Assembly (NCBI RefSeq): GCF_027286305.1
Contig: NZ_CP114599.1
Location: 1,612,001 to 1,676,000, forward strand
DNA length: 64,000 bases
Source: Phenylobacterium sp. NIBR 498073
GTDB taxonomy: Bacteria; Pseudomonadota; Alphaproteobacteria; Caulobacterales; Caulobacteraceae
Direction of reading: 5' to 3'
The position numbers and the translations under genes were made by a program. Position 1 is the first letter of the stretch, and each line of letters begins with the position of its first letter. Below the pieces are notes generated by a model. That model had not been told where the DNA came from. It saw only the letters and a program-made list of their open reading frames with translations, and made no database searches. Shown here in pieces: positions 1 through 8,877 of this stretch.

Positions 1-72
1 CAGGCCGCCCGGGGCTCGGGGCTCGACCTTGAAGATGGCGATGGTTTCACCGGAATGGGCGGGTGACGGCAT
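1..72 (-). CDS. N-terminal start of an unidentified leftward gene (cut by window edge)
   Basis: An open frame starts with ATG at 72 and runs leftward off the window, giving 24 codons (MPSPAHSGETIAIF...). A clear ribosome binding site, AAGGAG, lies about 7 bases upstream on the minus strand. That is why I call this a real gene start rather than chance. Too little protein is present to name a family. It is divergent from the esterase gene that starts at 158, so the 85-base gap between them should carry both promoters. Confidence 0.55.
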   Translation of the reverse strand, partial: MPSPAHSGETIAIFKVEPRAPGGL

Positions 73-157
73 CGGGCTGCTCCTTTTCCCCCCAGGCAGA
101 AGCGCGCCGCCTACGGCTTGGTTGCGGCGATCCGGAAAAGGCCCTAGCCGGTGGCGC

Positions 158-1033
158 ATGATCCTGCGTCACGTGTCCGCTTCGGTTCGCCTTGCCGTCA
201 TCGCCGTCCTGGCGGGCGCCTGCGCGGCCTGCACGCCGCTCGGGGTGTTCGCAACCTTCACGCCGCGCGATCCGGCGATCCTGACCGCGCATGACCAGCC
301 CTACGGCCCCGGCGGGCGCCAGAGCCTCGACGTCTACGCGCCGCGGCGGATGGATGCGGCCCGGCCGGTGGCGGTGTTCCTCTACGGCGGCGGCTGGAAG
401 CGGGGGCGCAAGTGGGACTATGGCTGGGTCGCCCAGGCCCTGGCCGCGCGCGGCTATGTGGTGGTGCTGCCGGACTACCGGCTCTATCCGCAGGTGCGGT
501 TTCCCGAGTTCCTGAACGATAGCGCCCAGGCCGTGCGTTGGGCCGTCGATCACGCCGCCGCCTATGGGGGCGATCCCTCGCGCATCGTGCTGCTGGGGCA
601 CTCGGCCGGAGCCTACAATGCGGTGATGCTGGGATTGGAGCCGAATTATCTGCGCCAGGCGGGCGTCGATCCGGCCCGCGTCGCCGGCGTGGTCGGCATT
701 GCGGGGCCCTACGATTTCGTCCCCCTGAAGGGCCACATGGCCGATGTGTTCGGGACGGGCGATCCGTCCGCCACCCAGCCTGTGCGGCTGGCGCGCGCCG
801 ACGCGCCGCCGATGCTGCTGGTCACTGGATCGGCGGATGCGATCGTCGATCCGCGGGAGACCGCCTCGCTGGACGCCGCCCTGCGCGCGGCCGGCGCCCA
901 GGTCGAGAGCCGCAGCTATCCCGGCGTCGGCCACAACGAGATCATGGCGGCGATGTCGCGCCCGTTCCGCGACCGGGCGAGCGTGCTGGACGACGTCACC
1001 GCGTTCATGGCTCAGGTCGCTCACGTCCCGTAA
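158..1033 (+). CDS. exported alpha/beta-hydrolase, carboxylesterase type
   Basis: A 291-residue hydrolase of the alpha/beta fold, predicted to cleave ester bonds outside the cytoplasm. After a hydrophobic N-terminal segment (about residues 10-25) with a possible lipoprotein cysteine (LAGAC), the protein has an oxyanion-hole motif YGGGW (77-81), the nucleophile elbow GHSAG with Ser149, an acidic residue in GSADAIVD (Asp227 or Asp231) and His259 in GVGHN. This order is that of the BD-FAE/esterase group. The start at 158 is chosen because it puts the hydrophobic segment near the N-terminus; the frame is open further upstream to 29, but that part looks like non-coding DNA and overlaps the divergent gene. 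The substrate is unknown. Confidence 0.85.
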   Translation: MILRHVSASVRLAVIAVLAGACAACTPLGVFATFTPRDPAILTAHDQPYGPGGRQSLDVYAPRRMDAARPVAVFLYGGGWKRGRKWDYGWVAQALAARGYVVVLPDYRLYPQVRFPEFLNDSAQAVRWAVDHAAAYGGDPSRIVLLGHSAGAYNAVMLGLEPNYLRQAGVDPARVAGVVGIAGPYDFVPLKGHMADVFGTGDPSATQPVRLARADAPPMLLVTGSADAIVDPRETASLDAALRAAGAQVESRSYPGVGHNEIMAAMSRPFRDRASVLDDVTAFMAQVAHVP

Positions 1034-1264
1034 GCTCACGGGTTTGTCACCGGCGACGCTTCATGATCCAGCGTCGGATAATTTTGAAGCAAGTCCCGGA
1101 ATAAGTGAGCAAAATGCCTGTTCGTGGAGCGTTGTTCGTCCGCGACATATTGCCGTTAGGTCAACCTTGCTGCGCCGCCGCAATTGTGGTGATCCCCATT
1201 CGACGCTATATCCGGCGGCCCTTCGTTTTTGAAGGTTTGTGCGCCGCAGTTAGAAGGACCGCCC

Positions 1265-1621
1265 ATGCTGGTGACCCTGATGAAGGCCAAGCTTCACCGC
1301 GCCACGGTGACCCAGGCCGATCTCGAGTACGAAGGCTCGATCGCGATTGACCGCGATCTGCTGGACGCCTCGGGCATCCTTCCCCATGAGCAAGTCGACG
1401 TTCTGAACATCACTACGGGCGCGCGGTTCACCACCTACGCCATCGAGGCGCCGCGCGGATCCAAGGTGATCGGCGTCAACGGCGCGGCGGCGCGTCTGGT
1501 CCAGAAGGGCGACAAGGTGATCGTGGTCACCTACGGCATGCTGCCGGCCGAGGAAGCCCGCAACTATTCGCCGAGCGTCGTGCTGCTCGACGACGGCAAC
1601 GAGATCAAGCAGGCCGCCTGA
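1265..1621 (+). CDS. panD: aspartate 1-decarboxylase PanD
   Basis: A 118-residue pyruvoyl enzyme that decarboxylates L-aspartate to beta-alanine for pantothenate and coenzyme A synthesis in the cytoplasm. The self-cleavage site is intact: YEGS at residues 22-25, where Ser25 becomes the pyruvoyl group after Gly24-Ser25 cleavage. Other family hallmarks are [18 protein letters not shown] and VNGAAARL. The frame is open back to 1229, but ATG at 1265 gives the usual N-terminus. The stop codon overlaps the start of the next gene (TGATG), so the following lipoprotein gene is probably translated from the same message. Confidence 0.95.
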   Translation: MLVTLMKAKLHRATVTQADLEYEGSIAIDRDLLDASGILPHEQVDVLNITTGARFTTYAIEAPRGSKVIGVNGAAARLVQKGDKVIVVTYGMLPAEEARNYSPSVVLLDDGNEIKQAA

Positions 1622-2082
1622 TGCGCGCCCTGGCCGCCGCGCTGGGCTTGTCCGTCGCGGTTCTGGCCGCCTGTTCGCCGACTGCGCCCAAGGGGGTGGA
1701 CAAGGCCGTCCTCGACGAAGCCGTCTCGCGCGCCATCGGCGACCCTGGCACCTGCCTGCTGATCGCTGAGGGCGGCAAGACGGTCTACCAATACGGCACG
1801 CATATGGTGTGCGGCCGCTCGCTGCCGACCTGCGAAGGGGCCGGGACGCAGACGCTTGAGCAGTTGCTGAAGGCGACGCCGGCCGACGCCGAGCGCAAGA
1901 CCGCCAGCTGCCGCAGCAATTCTGAAGGCACCCGCATCGTCGCTTGGGCCAGCGGGCCGGTCGAAGGACGCGCCGGCATGACCTATGCGGCCGTGATGGA
2001 GGCCAGCGAGGCTCCGCCCGGCATCGTCATAGCCGACAAGCTGGCGACGGCCTTCGCGCGGGCCGGCCTCGGCCCGAAATAA
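1621..2082 (+). CDS. small putative lipoprotein of unknown function
   Basis: A 153-residue protein with a lipoprotein-type signal (lipobox LAAC, cysteine at residue 18), so probably lipid-anchored in the cell envelope. It contains several further cysteines (in PGTCLLI, HMVCGRS, PTCEGAG and ASCRSN) that could form disulfides in the periplasm. I do not recognise a domain. It overlaps panD by one base, which suggests co-translation, but there is no evident functional link to beta-alanine synthesis. A strong hairpin follows the stop codon directly. Confidence 0.75.
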   Translation: MRALAAALGLSVAVLAACSPTAPKGVDKAVLDEAVSRAIGDPGTCLLIAEGGKTVYQYGTHMVCGRSLPTCEGAGTQTLEQLLKATPADAERKTASCRSNSEGTRIVAWASGPVEGRAGMTYAAVMEASEAPPGIVIADKLATAFARAGLGPK

Positions 2083-2104
2083 GCCCTCCCCCGAAGGGGA
2101 GGGC
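2083..2104. terminator. bidirectional hairpin terminator between convergent genes
   Basis: A perfect 9-bp stem (GCCCTCCCC/GGGGAGGGC) with a 4-base loop starts at the base after the stop of the lipoprotein gene and ends 8 bases before the stop of the convergent SIMPL gene. There is no long T-run, but the position between two convergent genes supports a terminator for both. Confidence 0.7.
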
Positions 2105-2111
2105 CGCTCGC

Positions 2112-2852
2112 TTACCGCGACAGTTCGTAAAGACCGGTGATGTCCACCCGGACGTTCAGTTCGCCCGCGGCGATCGGCGCGCCGGCGTCCGCCTTTTCCA
2201 TGCGGGCGTAGGCCATCATCGGCGCCGGCGGCGGGGAGGGCATGTAGCCGCCGCCTTCGCTCAGATTCACCAGCCGGCTGACGCGATGGCCGGTGGCCTT
2301 GGCGTAGAGGTCGGCCTTGGCGGCCAGCGCCTTGACCGCTTCCTGACGGGCGGCGTTCTCGGCCGCGCTCGGGTCCTTCAGGCCGAAGGAGATGCCGTTC
2401 ACCTGATTGGCGCCGGCCTTGACGGTGGCGTCGACCGCCGCGCCCAGCTTGGCCAGGTCGTTGACGGTGATCGTCACCTGGTTCGAGGCCTGGTAGCCGC
2501 GCAGCTTCGGCGGCTCGTTCTGCACGTAGTCGTACTGGGCGTTGAGGTTCAGGCCCGAGGTCTGGATGTCCCTTTCGGCGATGCCGGCCTTGCGCAGGGC
2601 GGCGATCACCGAGTTCATCTTCTCGTTGTTGGCGGCCAGGGCGCCGGCGGCGGTCGGGGCCTCAGTGACGACGCCGAGGTTGATGGTCGCCTTGTCGGGG
2701 GCGACGCGGGTTTCGCCGTACGCCGAGAGGTTGAGCGTGGTCGTCTGGAACATCGAACCTGCCGAAGGTTGGGCGGTTTGAGCGAAGGCGGCGGGCGCGG
2801 CGGCGGTGGCGAGCAGCAGGGCCATGGCGCCGGCGCGGACGAGGGTCTTCAT
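2112..2852 (-). CDS. SIMPL (DUF541) domain periplasmic protein
   Basis: A 246-residue exported protein. The signal peptide ends near AFAQ (about residue 24). The rest matches the SIMPL/DUF541 family: the N-terminal pattern LSAYGETRVAPDKATINLGV, the central region on paired indices (MNSVIAALRKAGIAERDIQT, GYQASNQVTITVNDL) and the ending ELNVRVDITGLYEL. Members are periplasmic or outer-membrane-associated proteins of unclear function, sometimes linked to oxidative or envelope stress. ATG at 2852 is preceded by GGAG at good spacing; the longer open frame to 2996 lacks such support. Confidence 0.9.
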   Translation of the reverse strand: MKTLVRAGAMALLLATAAAPAAFAQTAQPSAGSMFQTTTLNLSAYGETRVAPDKATINLGVVTEAPTAAGALAANNEKMNSVIAALRKAGIAERDIQTSGLNLNAQYDYVQNEPPKLRGYQASNQVTITVNDLAKLGAAVDATVKAGANQVNGISFGLKDPSAAENAARQEAVKALAAKADLYAKATGHRVSRLVNLSEGGGYMPSPPPAPMMAYARMEKADAGAPIAAGELNVRVDITGLYELSR

Positions 2853-3004
2853 CGAAATCTCCACAAACGCCCCGGGGGTAGGGCGGGATCGAGGTCTCCA
2901 AACGCCGAATGACGGTGGAGGTTGCAGTTCTGACAAAGCCAAGCTGAACGGCAGCTTTAAGGCGCGTGCAGGTCGTGGTAACCCGCAGCCCTGCATCGCT
3001 GCAG

Positions 3005-3080
3005 GGGCCTGTAGCTCAATGGTTAGAGCCGACCGCTCATAACGGTCTGGTTGTAGGTTCGAGTCCTACCGGGCCCACCA
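3005..3080 (+). tRNA. tRNA with anticodon CAU (tRNA-Ile2 or tRNA-Met type)
   Basis: A full cloverleaf can be drawn by eye. The acceptor stem is GGGCCTG (3005-3011) paired with CGGGCCC (3070-3076), followed by A and an encoded CCA (3078-3080). The D stem is GCTC/GAGC. The anticodon stem GACCG/CGGTC encloses loop CTCATAA, with anticodon CAT at 3038-3040. The T stem is GTAGG/CCTAC with loop TTCGAGT. CAU tRNAs are initiator Met, elongator Met or lysidine-modified Ile2. The acceptor starts with a G-C pair and the D loop is short, so it is not an initiator. The overall look resembles Ile2 (ileX-like), but elongator Met is possible. Confidence 0.93.
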
Positions 3081-3244
3081 GCGATGCGTGCGAGGGATGC
3101 CAGGGCGTCCTGGAGTTCGGCAATCATCTTAAAAGACGACGTGAAAATGTCCGGGGCGCTTGTGGGGCGGGTCATCTCGGTTGGCGGCCTCGCCTGGCCG
3201 CGATGAGGCGACGGAAGCCCGGCGTGCGCCCGTCGCCCCGGTCG

Positions 3245-5057
3245 TCAGAAGTTCGCCTTGAGCTCGATTCCGACCTGGCGCGGGGCGCCCCAGGCGACGA
3301 AGCGCGAGCCGAAGTTGTCTGAGGAGTCCATCTGCATGATGTAGGCCTCGTCGGTCACATTGGTCGCGTAGAGATGCACGCGGTACTTCTTGTCCGAGCT
3401 GTCCCAGATGAGCGCCAGGTTCAAGAGCGAGTAGGCCTTTTGCTCGTCCAAGGGGCCGTTGAACTCGCGGAAATAGACGTCGGGGCGATAGCTCAGATCG
3501 GCGCGGGCGGTGAGGCGGCCGAAGCTCAGCGGGTCAGTCCGGTACGCCGCCCCGACGTTCACCGATTGCTTGGGCGCGTTGTTCAGATAGTGGCCGGCGA
3601 CGTCCTGCGGGCCCAAGGCCGGGGCGAGGGAGTCTATATTGGTGAAATCGGTGTACTTGGCGTCGAGCAGCGACAGTTTGCGTTGATGGTCCAGTGGATA
3701 TCCGGCTGCCAGACGGCCTCGAGTTCGGCCCCTTTCACCTCGGCGGCGGCGGCGTTGGTGATCAGCCGGATCAGTCCCACCACCTGGCTGAGCTGCAGGT
3801 CGCTATAGTCATAATAGAAGGCCGAGGCGTTGAGTGTCAGGATGTTGTCGAACAGCCGGTTCTTGATCCCGATCTCGTAGGCGGTGAGCTTTTCGGGATT
3901 GTACTGGTTGTTGCAGGAGTCGGGGTTGAAGCCGCCGATCTTGAAGCCCTTGGAGAACGTCGCATAGACGTTGTTGCCGGCGCTCAGCTCGTACTGGGCG
4001 CCCAGGCGCGGCGTCGTCGAGGTGAAGGCGATCTCGTTGGTCTGCAGCGGACAGGTCGCGATCCGCATCGCCGGACCGAAATTCATGTAGCTGTCCTGCG
4101 TGACCCGCTGCTCGTCACGAGAGTAACGCACGCCACCGAGCCGACGCAGGCGGGTGGAGAGACGCCAGGTGGCGTCGGCGAACGCGGCGTAGGTTTTGGT
4201 GACGTAGCCGATCGCCTCATGCTGAAGCGAACTGTTGGGGGGAGCGGGAAGATCCCCTGTGGGAACTCGTAGTGCAGCTTCGTATAGTTGCCGTCGCGCA
4301 TGTAGAACGCGCCGACCACCCGCATCGACCGGGCCCAGTGAGCCGCTGACGTTCAACTCCTCGCTGCAGGTGTTGGAGCGCGAGATGAAGTGCGACGGGA
4401 ATGCGCTGAGATTGATGCTGTCGTCGTCGCCGATGTTCTCGTCGGCCAGCCGGGAGTAGCTGCTTATGGACTTGATGGTCGCGCCCCCCACCTGCCAGGC
4501 GAGGGTCGCGGCGCCGCTGGCATAGCTGCGGCTCGCGTCGATCGGATCGTTGGCGCAGGTGCGGTGGGGCTCCAGCGGCACGACGGCACCGGCGAGGAAG
4601 TGGTTCAGCGCCACCGCCTGAGCGGTCGGGAGATTGTGCAGGGTGAAGTAGTTGGTGGGGCCAGAGCCGTGCAGGCCTGTCGCGCTGAGGTCGAGGGGCA
4701 GGGCGTCGGTCAGGTCCGCGCTCACCCGCAGCCGCGCCGACAGGGTATCGCCCTTGTCGACGTCCTGGCCCCCGGCGTGGCGTTCTCTACGAAGCCGTCG
4801 TCCCGATTCCAGCGGTCAAGCACCAGACGCGCGCGAACACGGTCGCTGTCTGGGATGTTGACCACCCCCTGAAGGCGGGTTTCGTCGTAGCTGGCGTAGC
4901 TGGCGTAGCTGGCGTAGCTGGCCAGGGCCTGGCCGCCGAATGCGCCCGTCGGAGCCTCGGTCACGAAGTTGATGACCCCGCCGTTGGCGTTGCGCCCATA
5001 GAGCGTGCCTTGGGGGCCACGCATCACCTCCACGCGGGCGATGTCGATTTGGGTGAG
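3245..5057 (-). pseudogene. TonB-dependent receptor, truncated and frameshifted
   Basis: Remains of an outer-membrane TBDR. The plug motif IDIARVEVMRGPQGTLYGR lies near 5045-4985 and the barrel continues to a normal C-terminus (GIELKANF, stop at 3245). Reading needs four frame changes, at about 4772, 4325, 4240 and 3675; at least two sit in runs of G. Signal peptide, TonB box and first half of the plug are missing: receptor homology begins abruptly near 5057, where a fragment of another gene on the opposite strand takes over. Homopolymer frameshifts alone could be sequencing errors, but the lost 5' end could not. Confidence 0.85.
4887..4922. repeat. 9-bp tandem repeat, four copies
   Basis: GTAGCTGGC is repeated four times without mismatch. 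On the minus strand it reads as repeated Ala-Ser-Tyr inside the plug/barrel transition of the TBDR pseudogene. The unit is a multiple of three, so it keeps frame. It looks like slipped-strand expansion in a gene no longer under selection. Confidence 0.9.
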
Positions 5058-5064
5058 GTCGGAG

Positions 5065-5190
5065 GATCCCTTGATTTCTCCGGCGAAGGCCGACCTCGCG
5101 AGCTTGCCCCCGCTGTTCATCCAGGTGGGCGCCGATGAAATCTTGCTCAGCGACGCGATTGAGTTCGCTCGCCGCGCCGCGCCGGTTGGC
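5065..5190 (+). pseudogene. fragment of an HSL-family (alpha/beta-hydrolase fold 3) esterase
   Basis: Plus-strand reading gives DPLISPAKADLAS, then LPPLFIQVGADEILLSDA and IEFARRA. This is the conserved C-terminal part of hormone-sensitive-lipase-type esterases, whose pattern is DPLxSPxxADLxGLPPxxIxVGxDExLLxDA and which holds the catalytic Asp of the triad. The similarity starts at about 5065 and stops at about 5185. Nothing upstream (oxyanion HGGG, GDSAGG) or downstream (catalytic His) of the family is present. The piece directly abuts the truncated TBDR in opposite orientation, so it is a recombination scar rather than a gene. Confidence 0.7.
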
Positions 5191-5265
5191 GCGCTGAGCA
5201 AGTCGCAGGAGCAGCATTGCAACGCGATCGAGGGCGCAGCACATGCGCCCCTCGCCGCCAGCGAA

Positions 5266-6573
5266 CTAGGCCGGCCTGAGTTCGGGCAGAAGAAAGTCTC
5301 CGTCGAGCATCGCCGGTTTGGGCCGGTAGGCGCGGAAGCTCAACAGGAACGGGCGACCGGAGCGCGGCGCCGGAAGCCAGACCGCCTTGGTTCCGCCAGA
5401 CGGCGCCGCCGGGGAGATGAGGATTTCGATGTCGTCCGCGGCGCCGGCGAGTTCGGGCGAGCGGTCGCTGATCGCATAGCGCTGGAGGGGGTTGTCGATC
5501 AGGAAGGCCTGTCCTTGCGGGGTGACCTCGTAGATGGTCAGCGACCAGAAGCCGTCGACGGGCGGCAGCGCCCCCTTGCGCAACGTCAGCTTCCAGGGGC
5601 GTCGGCTATCGATCTCGCCGCGGCCGTCGGGTGAAAGCGCTCGCAGGTAAAGCGCCTCGTCGATGGGCAGCGCGGCCAGGCCGCTCAGCGCGATCTGGGC
5701 GCGGTATCGGTAGTCGTCGCCGAAGCGTCCCAGGTTCGGTTTGGGGTAGAGCCAGCCGCCGCGCCGCTCGCCCGACTCGTCGCCGCGGCCCGCGATCTCC
5801 AGGGCATCGGCGAGACCTGCAGCGATCTGCGCGCCCTGGTCGGGCGAAAAGCGCCGCGGGTCGAAGGCGCCAGGCGCGATCAAGCCGGCGGCGCGCGCAC
5901 CTGCCAGAGGTCCATCGGATCTAGGTGGGGGCGTGTCGGCCAGCAGCGCCTGGACGCCTGCGAAGTACTCGGACCAGGGGGCCGAGCGAAGCGGCGCGTC
6001 GATGACGCGGCGGTTGGACGCGCCTTGGGCGACGAGGCCGTCCTGGACCAGGTGAGCGGCGGACAAGTCTGCGGGGCCCGCGACGAGCGTCCGGCCTAGC
6101 GCCCAGACCCAGTCGGTCGGCGCGCGGATGGCGCCTGGCTGGCTGGGGGCGTGCGGACCGATGACAATGACCTCTTGGACCGATCCCGCCCGAAGCACCG
6201 CGAAGTTGTTGGTGAACATGTCCATCAGCGCCAACGAGACGTAGCGCTCGCCGGCCCGGGGCAGGGCGAGTCGCACCGGGCCGGCCGACAGGTCCAGCCA
6301 GGCCGTCGAGTAGAGCGTATCGTTGTTAGGTTGGGTGACGGTCTGGCTACGAGCGTCGGTCAGCTTGCGGACATGGCGAAAGCGGTTGGCGATCAGGCCG
6401 TTGCGGAAAGCCCGGCCTCGCGTGCCGGCCATTTCGATAAGCGGCAGCCCGTAGAGCGCGAGCTCACGGGCCGCAGCGCGCAAGGGCGAGGGAGCCGCCC
6501 AGGCCGCTGGCGGGGGCGCCGCCAAAGCGGCCGCTGCTCCCGCCAGGAAACGACGTCGACCGGGGCCCCTCAC
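5266..6573 (-). CDS. DUF1254/DUF1214 exported protein
   Basis: A 435-residue protein with a twin-arginine signal (RRRFLAGAAAALA near the N-terminus), so probably folded before export to the periplasm. It has the two halves typical of the family. DUF1254 includes VTQPNNDTLYSTAWLDLS and RYVSLALMDMFTNNF. DUF1214 includes PVDGFWSLTIYE and RYAISDRSPEL. The biochemical role of the family is unknown. The start is the GTG at 6573, which overlaps the TGA stop of the upstream TBDR (GTGA), so the two are translationally coupled. The open frame extends further 5', but only as a shadow of the receptor gene. Confidence 0.85.
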   Translation of the reverse strand: MRGPGRRRFLAGAAAALAAPPPAAWAAPSPLRAAARELALYGLPLIEMAGTRGRAFRNGLIANRFRHVRKLTDARSQTVTQPNNDTLYSTAWLDLSAGPVRLALPRAGERYVSLALMDMFTNNFAVLRAGSVQEVIVIGPHAPSQPGAIRAPTDWVWALGRTLVAGPADLSAAHLVQDGLVAQGASNRRVIDAPLRSAPWSEYFAGVQALLADTPPPRSDGPLAGARAAGLIAPGAFDPRRFSPDQGAQIAAGLADALEIAGRGDESGERRGGWLYPKPNLGRFGDDYRYRAQIALSGLAALPIDEALYLRALSPDGRGEIDSRRPWKLTLRKGALPPVDGFWSLTIYEVTPQGQAFLIDNPLQRYAISDRSPELAGAADDIEILISPAAPSGGTKAVWLPAPRSGRPFLLSFRAYRPKPAMLDGDFLLPELRPA

Positions 6574-8789
6574 CAGCTGTAGCGCAGTTGCAGGCCGCTG
6601 ACGCGTGGGCGGCTGTAGCGGCGGATGGTCGGGTCCTGGGCGACGATGAAGACGCTGTCGAAGAGGTTGTCGACATAGGCCGCGATCTGCACCTTGCCGA
6701 GGTCGACGCCGAACCGGGCGTTGACCACCTGGAAGTCCGAGAGTTTCGGCGTGGTGGTGCTGAGTTCCTGCACGCCGCCCCACTGGGCGTTGTAGGCGAG
6801 GTTGCCGAACGCCTCGAAGCCGGCGACCGGAACGCGGTAGTTGGCCTCGGCCGAGGCCAGCCAATCGGGCGTTTGCGGAAGCGACAGACCAGCGTACCGA
6901 CCGGAGGTCACCTCGCCGCCCTGGCGCGAGCCGTTCAGTGAAAGCCGCAGTTGTCCGTCGCCGAGGTCGTAGCGGGCGGTCAGCTCGGCTTCGAGGCCCC
7001 AGGAGCGGGCGTCGCCCGCATTGGTGAGGAAAGCGGTGGCGGCGACCGGACAGACGGGGTTGGTGACCCGGCAGCCATTGTCGAGCTGGGCGATCATGTC
7101 GGTCAGGTCGGTGCGATAGCCGGCCACAGCCATGTAGAGGTTCGGCAGGGGCGCGCCCTTGAGGCCAAGCTCGTAGCTGCGCGAGGTCTCGTCGTCATAG
7201 GCGACGGGGATCGGGACGGGCTGGCGCAGGTCGCCGAGATTGCGGTTGAATCCGCCGGCGCGGTAGCTGGTGCCGACCTTGGCGTAGACCAGGAGGTTCA
7301 ACGGTAGGCGGTAGGACGCCGTGGCGTTGTAGGAGAGGTTCTCCGGCGAGCTGGTCCCGTCGACGATCCGGGCCGGGCCTCCGGTCAGCTGGTTGGTGAT
7401 CCGGTCGCGCAGCCGCGAGGTCAGGCTCTTGTCGTCGGAGGTGTAGCGCAATTCGCCCGTCAGGCTGAGGTCGCTGGTCACATCGTAGGTGAGCGCGCCG
7501 TAGGCGGCCCAGGAATCGTAGTTCTGAACCGCCGATTCCACGGTGCCGGTCGACGGGGCGGCGGTCGTGGGCGTGCGGGCCAGGGTGACCGAGTAGCGGC
7601 TCTCCTGGGTCATGGCTTCGACGCCGGCCAGCCAGTCGAGGCGGCCGTCGAGCACCTGGCCGGCAAGGCGCAGGTCCTGGCTAAGGGTTTTAGTGCGGTC
7701 GGCGGTAACCGCCGCCCCGTTCGGATCGATGGGCGTGGCGGCGCCGACCTGTCCCGCGGCGCGGGCGCGGGCCAGCTCCTGTGGGTTCACGCCATCGCTG
7801 TCGAGCGCATACATCGACTCCCGAACCCTGAATGCGCTGGTGGAGCTGAGCTGGGCCCAGCCAAGATCGACCTCCGCCGACAGCATGGCCGCGCTGATGT
7901 TCTGCTTGGCCAGCGGGGCCGTGTTCCAGGGATAGCTGAACTGATCTTGGATGTAGCCGCCGGGAAAGCCTGGCGAGCCCGCCGGAATGGCGATCTGGTA
8001 GGTGATGGTCGGGGTGGTCAGCTGCTGATTTTCGACCAGCAGGGTGATGTCGGCGGGCCCCTTGGCCAGGCGCGCCTGAGCACGCAGTCCAAGGCCCTTT
8101 TCCTGGTCGAAGTGGACGTCGTGGACCGGGTTGTAGAAGAAGCCGTCGTCCTGGTTCACGTAGTCGGCGCCGAACCGGAAGGCCAGTTCGTCGCTGGCGG
8201 CCAGGTTGAGGGCCGCCTGCACCTGGGCGCGCTGCGTTTCAAACCCGTACTTGGCGTCGACAAAGCCGCTGTTGCTGAATTCCGGGCGGGCCGAGACGAT
8301 GTTGACGGCCCCGCCGACAGCGTTTCGCCCGTAGAGGGCGCCTTGCGTGCCGCGCAGCACCTCGACGCGGCCGATGTCGAAGGTGTCCAGCCGGGCGAAG
8401 TTGCGCCCCCCGATGCCCCCGCCGCCAATATAGGCCCCGTTGCGATAGAGGCCGACGCTCGGGTCGCCGTTGGTCGCCCGGGCGGTTGACGAGGCGCGCA
8501 TCGAGACCTCGGAGGTGATCGATGAGGTCAGGTTGTTGAAGCGCACGCTGGGTTGGCCGGCCAGGAGTTCGCCGGTGGAGACCGCGCCGCCGCGGTCGAC
8601 CAGGGCTGCGGCCGACACGACCGAGGCGGCCACCGGAACGTCGATCAGGCGCTCTTCGCGGCGGCGGGCGGTGACCACCACTTCGCCCAGCTCCGCCGGC
8701 TCCTGCCGCTCGGCCTGGGCGGCCGCTTCTCCGGCGAGCAGCGAAATCGCACTGACGCAGGCCAGAGCGGCCGCTTTGTAGCTGATCAT
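6570..8789 (-). CDS. TonB-dependent outer-membrane receptor
   Basis: A 739-residue receptor that should import a ligand across the outer membrane using TonB energy. It has a signal peptide ending near GEAAAQ, a TonB-box region (GEVVVTARRREER), a plug with RVEVLRGTQGALYGRNAVGG and a barrel ending in the aromatic terminus LQLRYSW. ATG at 8789 is preferred because GGGGG lies 9 bases upstream; an in-frame ATG at 8798 directly abuts those Gs. It is coupled to the DUF1254 gene. A 15-bp inverted repeat lies 74 bases upstream of the start and is shared with the promoter gap at 9860, so control by the nearby GntR proteins is plausible. Confidence 0.93.
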   Translation of the reverse strand: MISYKAAALACVSAISLLAGEAAAQAERQEPAELGEVVVTARRREERLIDVPVAASVVSAAALVDRGGAVSTGELLAGQPSVRFNNLTSSITSEVSMRASSTARATNGDPSVGLYRNGAYIGGGGIGGRNFARLDTFDIGRVEVLRGTQGALYGRNAVGGAVNIVSARPEFSNSGFVDAKYGFETQRAQVQAALNLAASDELAFRFGADYVNQDDGFFYNPVHDVHFDQEKGLGLRAQARLAKGPADITLLVENQQLTTPTITYQIAIPAGSPGFPGGYIQDQFSYPWNTAPLAKQNISAAMLSAEVDLGWAQLSSTSAFRVRESMYALDSDGVNPQELARARAAGQVGAATPIDPNGAAVTADRTKTLSQDLRLAGQVLDGRLDWLAGVEAMTQESRYSVTLARTPTTAAPSTGTVESAVQNYDSWAAYGALTYDVTSDLSLTGELRYTSDDKSLTSRLRDRITNQLTGGPARIVDGTSSPENLSYNATASYRLPLNLLVYAKVGTSYRAGGFNRNLGDLRQPVPIPVAYDDETSRSYELGLKGAPLPNLYMAVAGYRTDLTDMIAQLDNGCRVTNPVCPVAATAFLTNAGDARSWGLEAELTARYDLGDGQLRLSLNGSRQGGEVTSGRYAGLSLPQTPDWLASAEANYRVPVAGFEAFGNLAYNAQWGGVQELSTTTPKLSDFQVVNARFGVDLGKVQIAAYVDNLFDSVFIVAQDPTIRRYSRPRVSGLQLRYSW

Positions 8790-8862
8790 CGACGTCATCC
8801 CCCAAATTGTTCTGGGTCGCTCCCAGGCGACTGGAAGGCGTGTAATGCGTCAGGCCCAAAAG

Positions 8863-8877
8863 TGTCAATAATCGACA
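8863..8877. promoter_or_regulatory. inverted-repeat operator, copy 1
   Basis: TGTCAATAATCGACA, an imperfect palindrome (TGTC-N-ATAAT-N-GACA). Its exact reverse complement occurs at 9860-9874. It lies between the TBDR start and the stop of the upstream hydrolase gene, in a short AT-rich gap. The likely binder is one of the GntR-type proteins at 11.2-12.4 kb (inference from location). Confidence 0.65.

Noticed and set aside
47..1039. Long minus-strand open frame over the esterase gene
   Set aside because: It is a GC-rich shadow of the plus-strand gene; its protein is Arg/His/Gly-rich without motifs, while the plus strand shows a full catalytic triad.
5266..6864. Longer start for the DUF1254 gene inside the receptor gene
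   Set aside because: The extra 97 residues are an antisense-like low-complexity reading of receptor DNA; the Tat signal begins right after the GTG at 6573.
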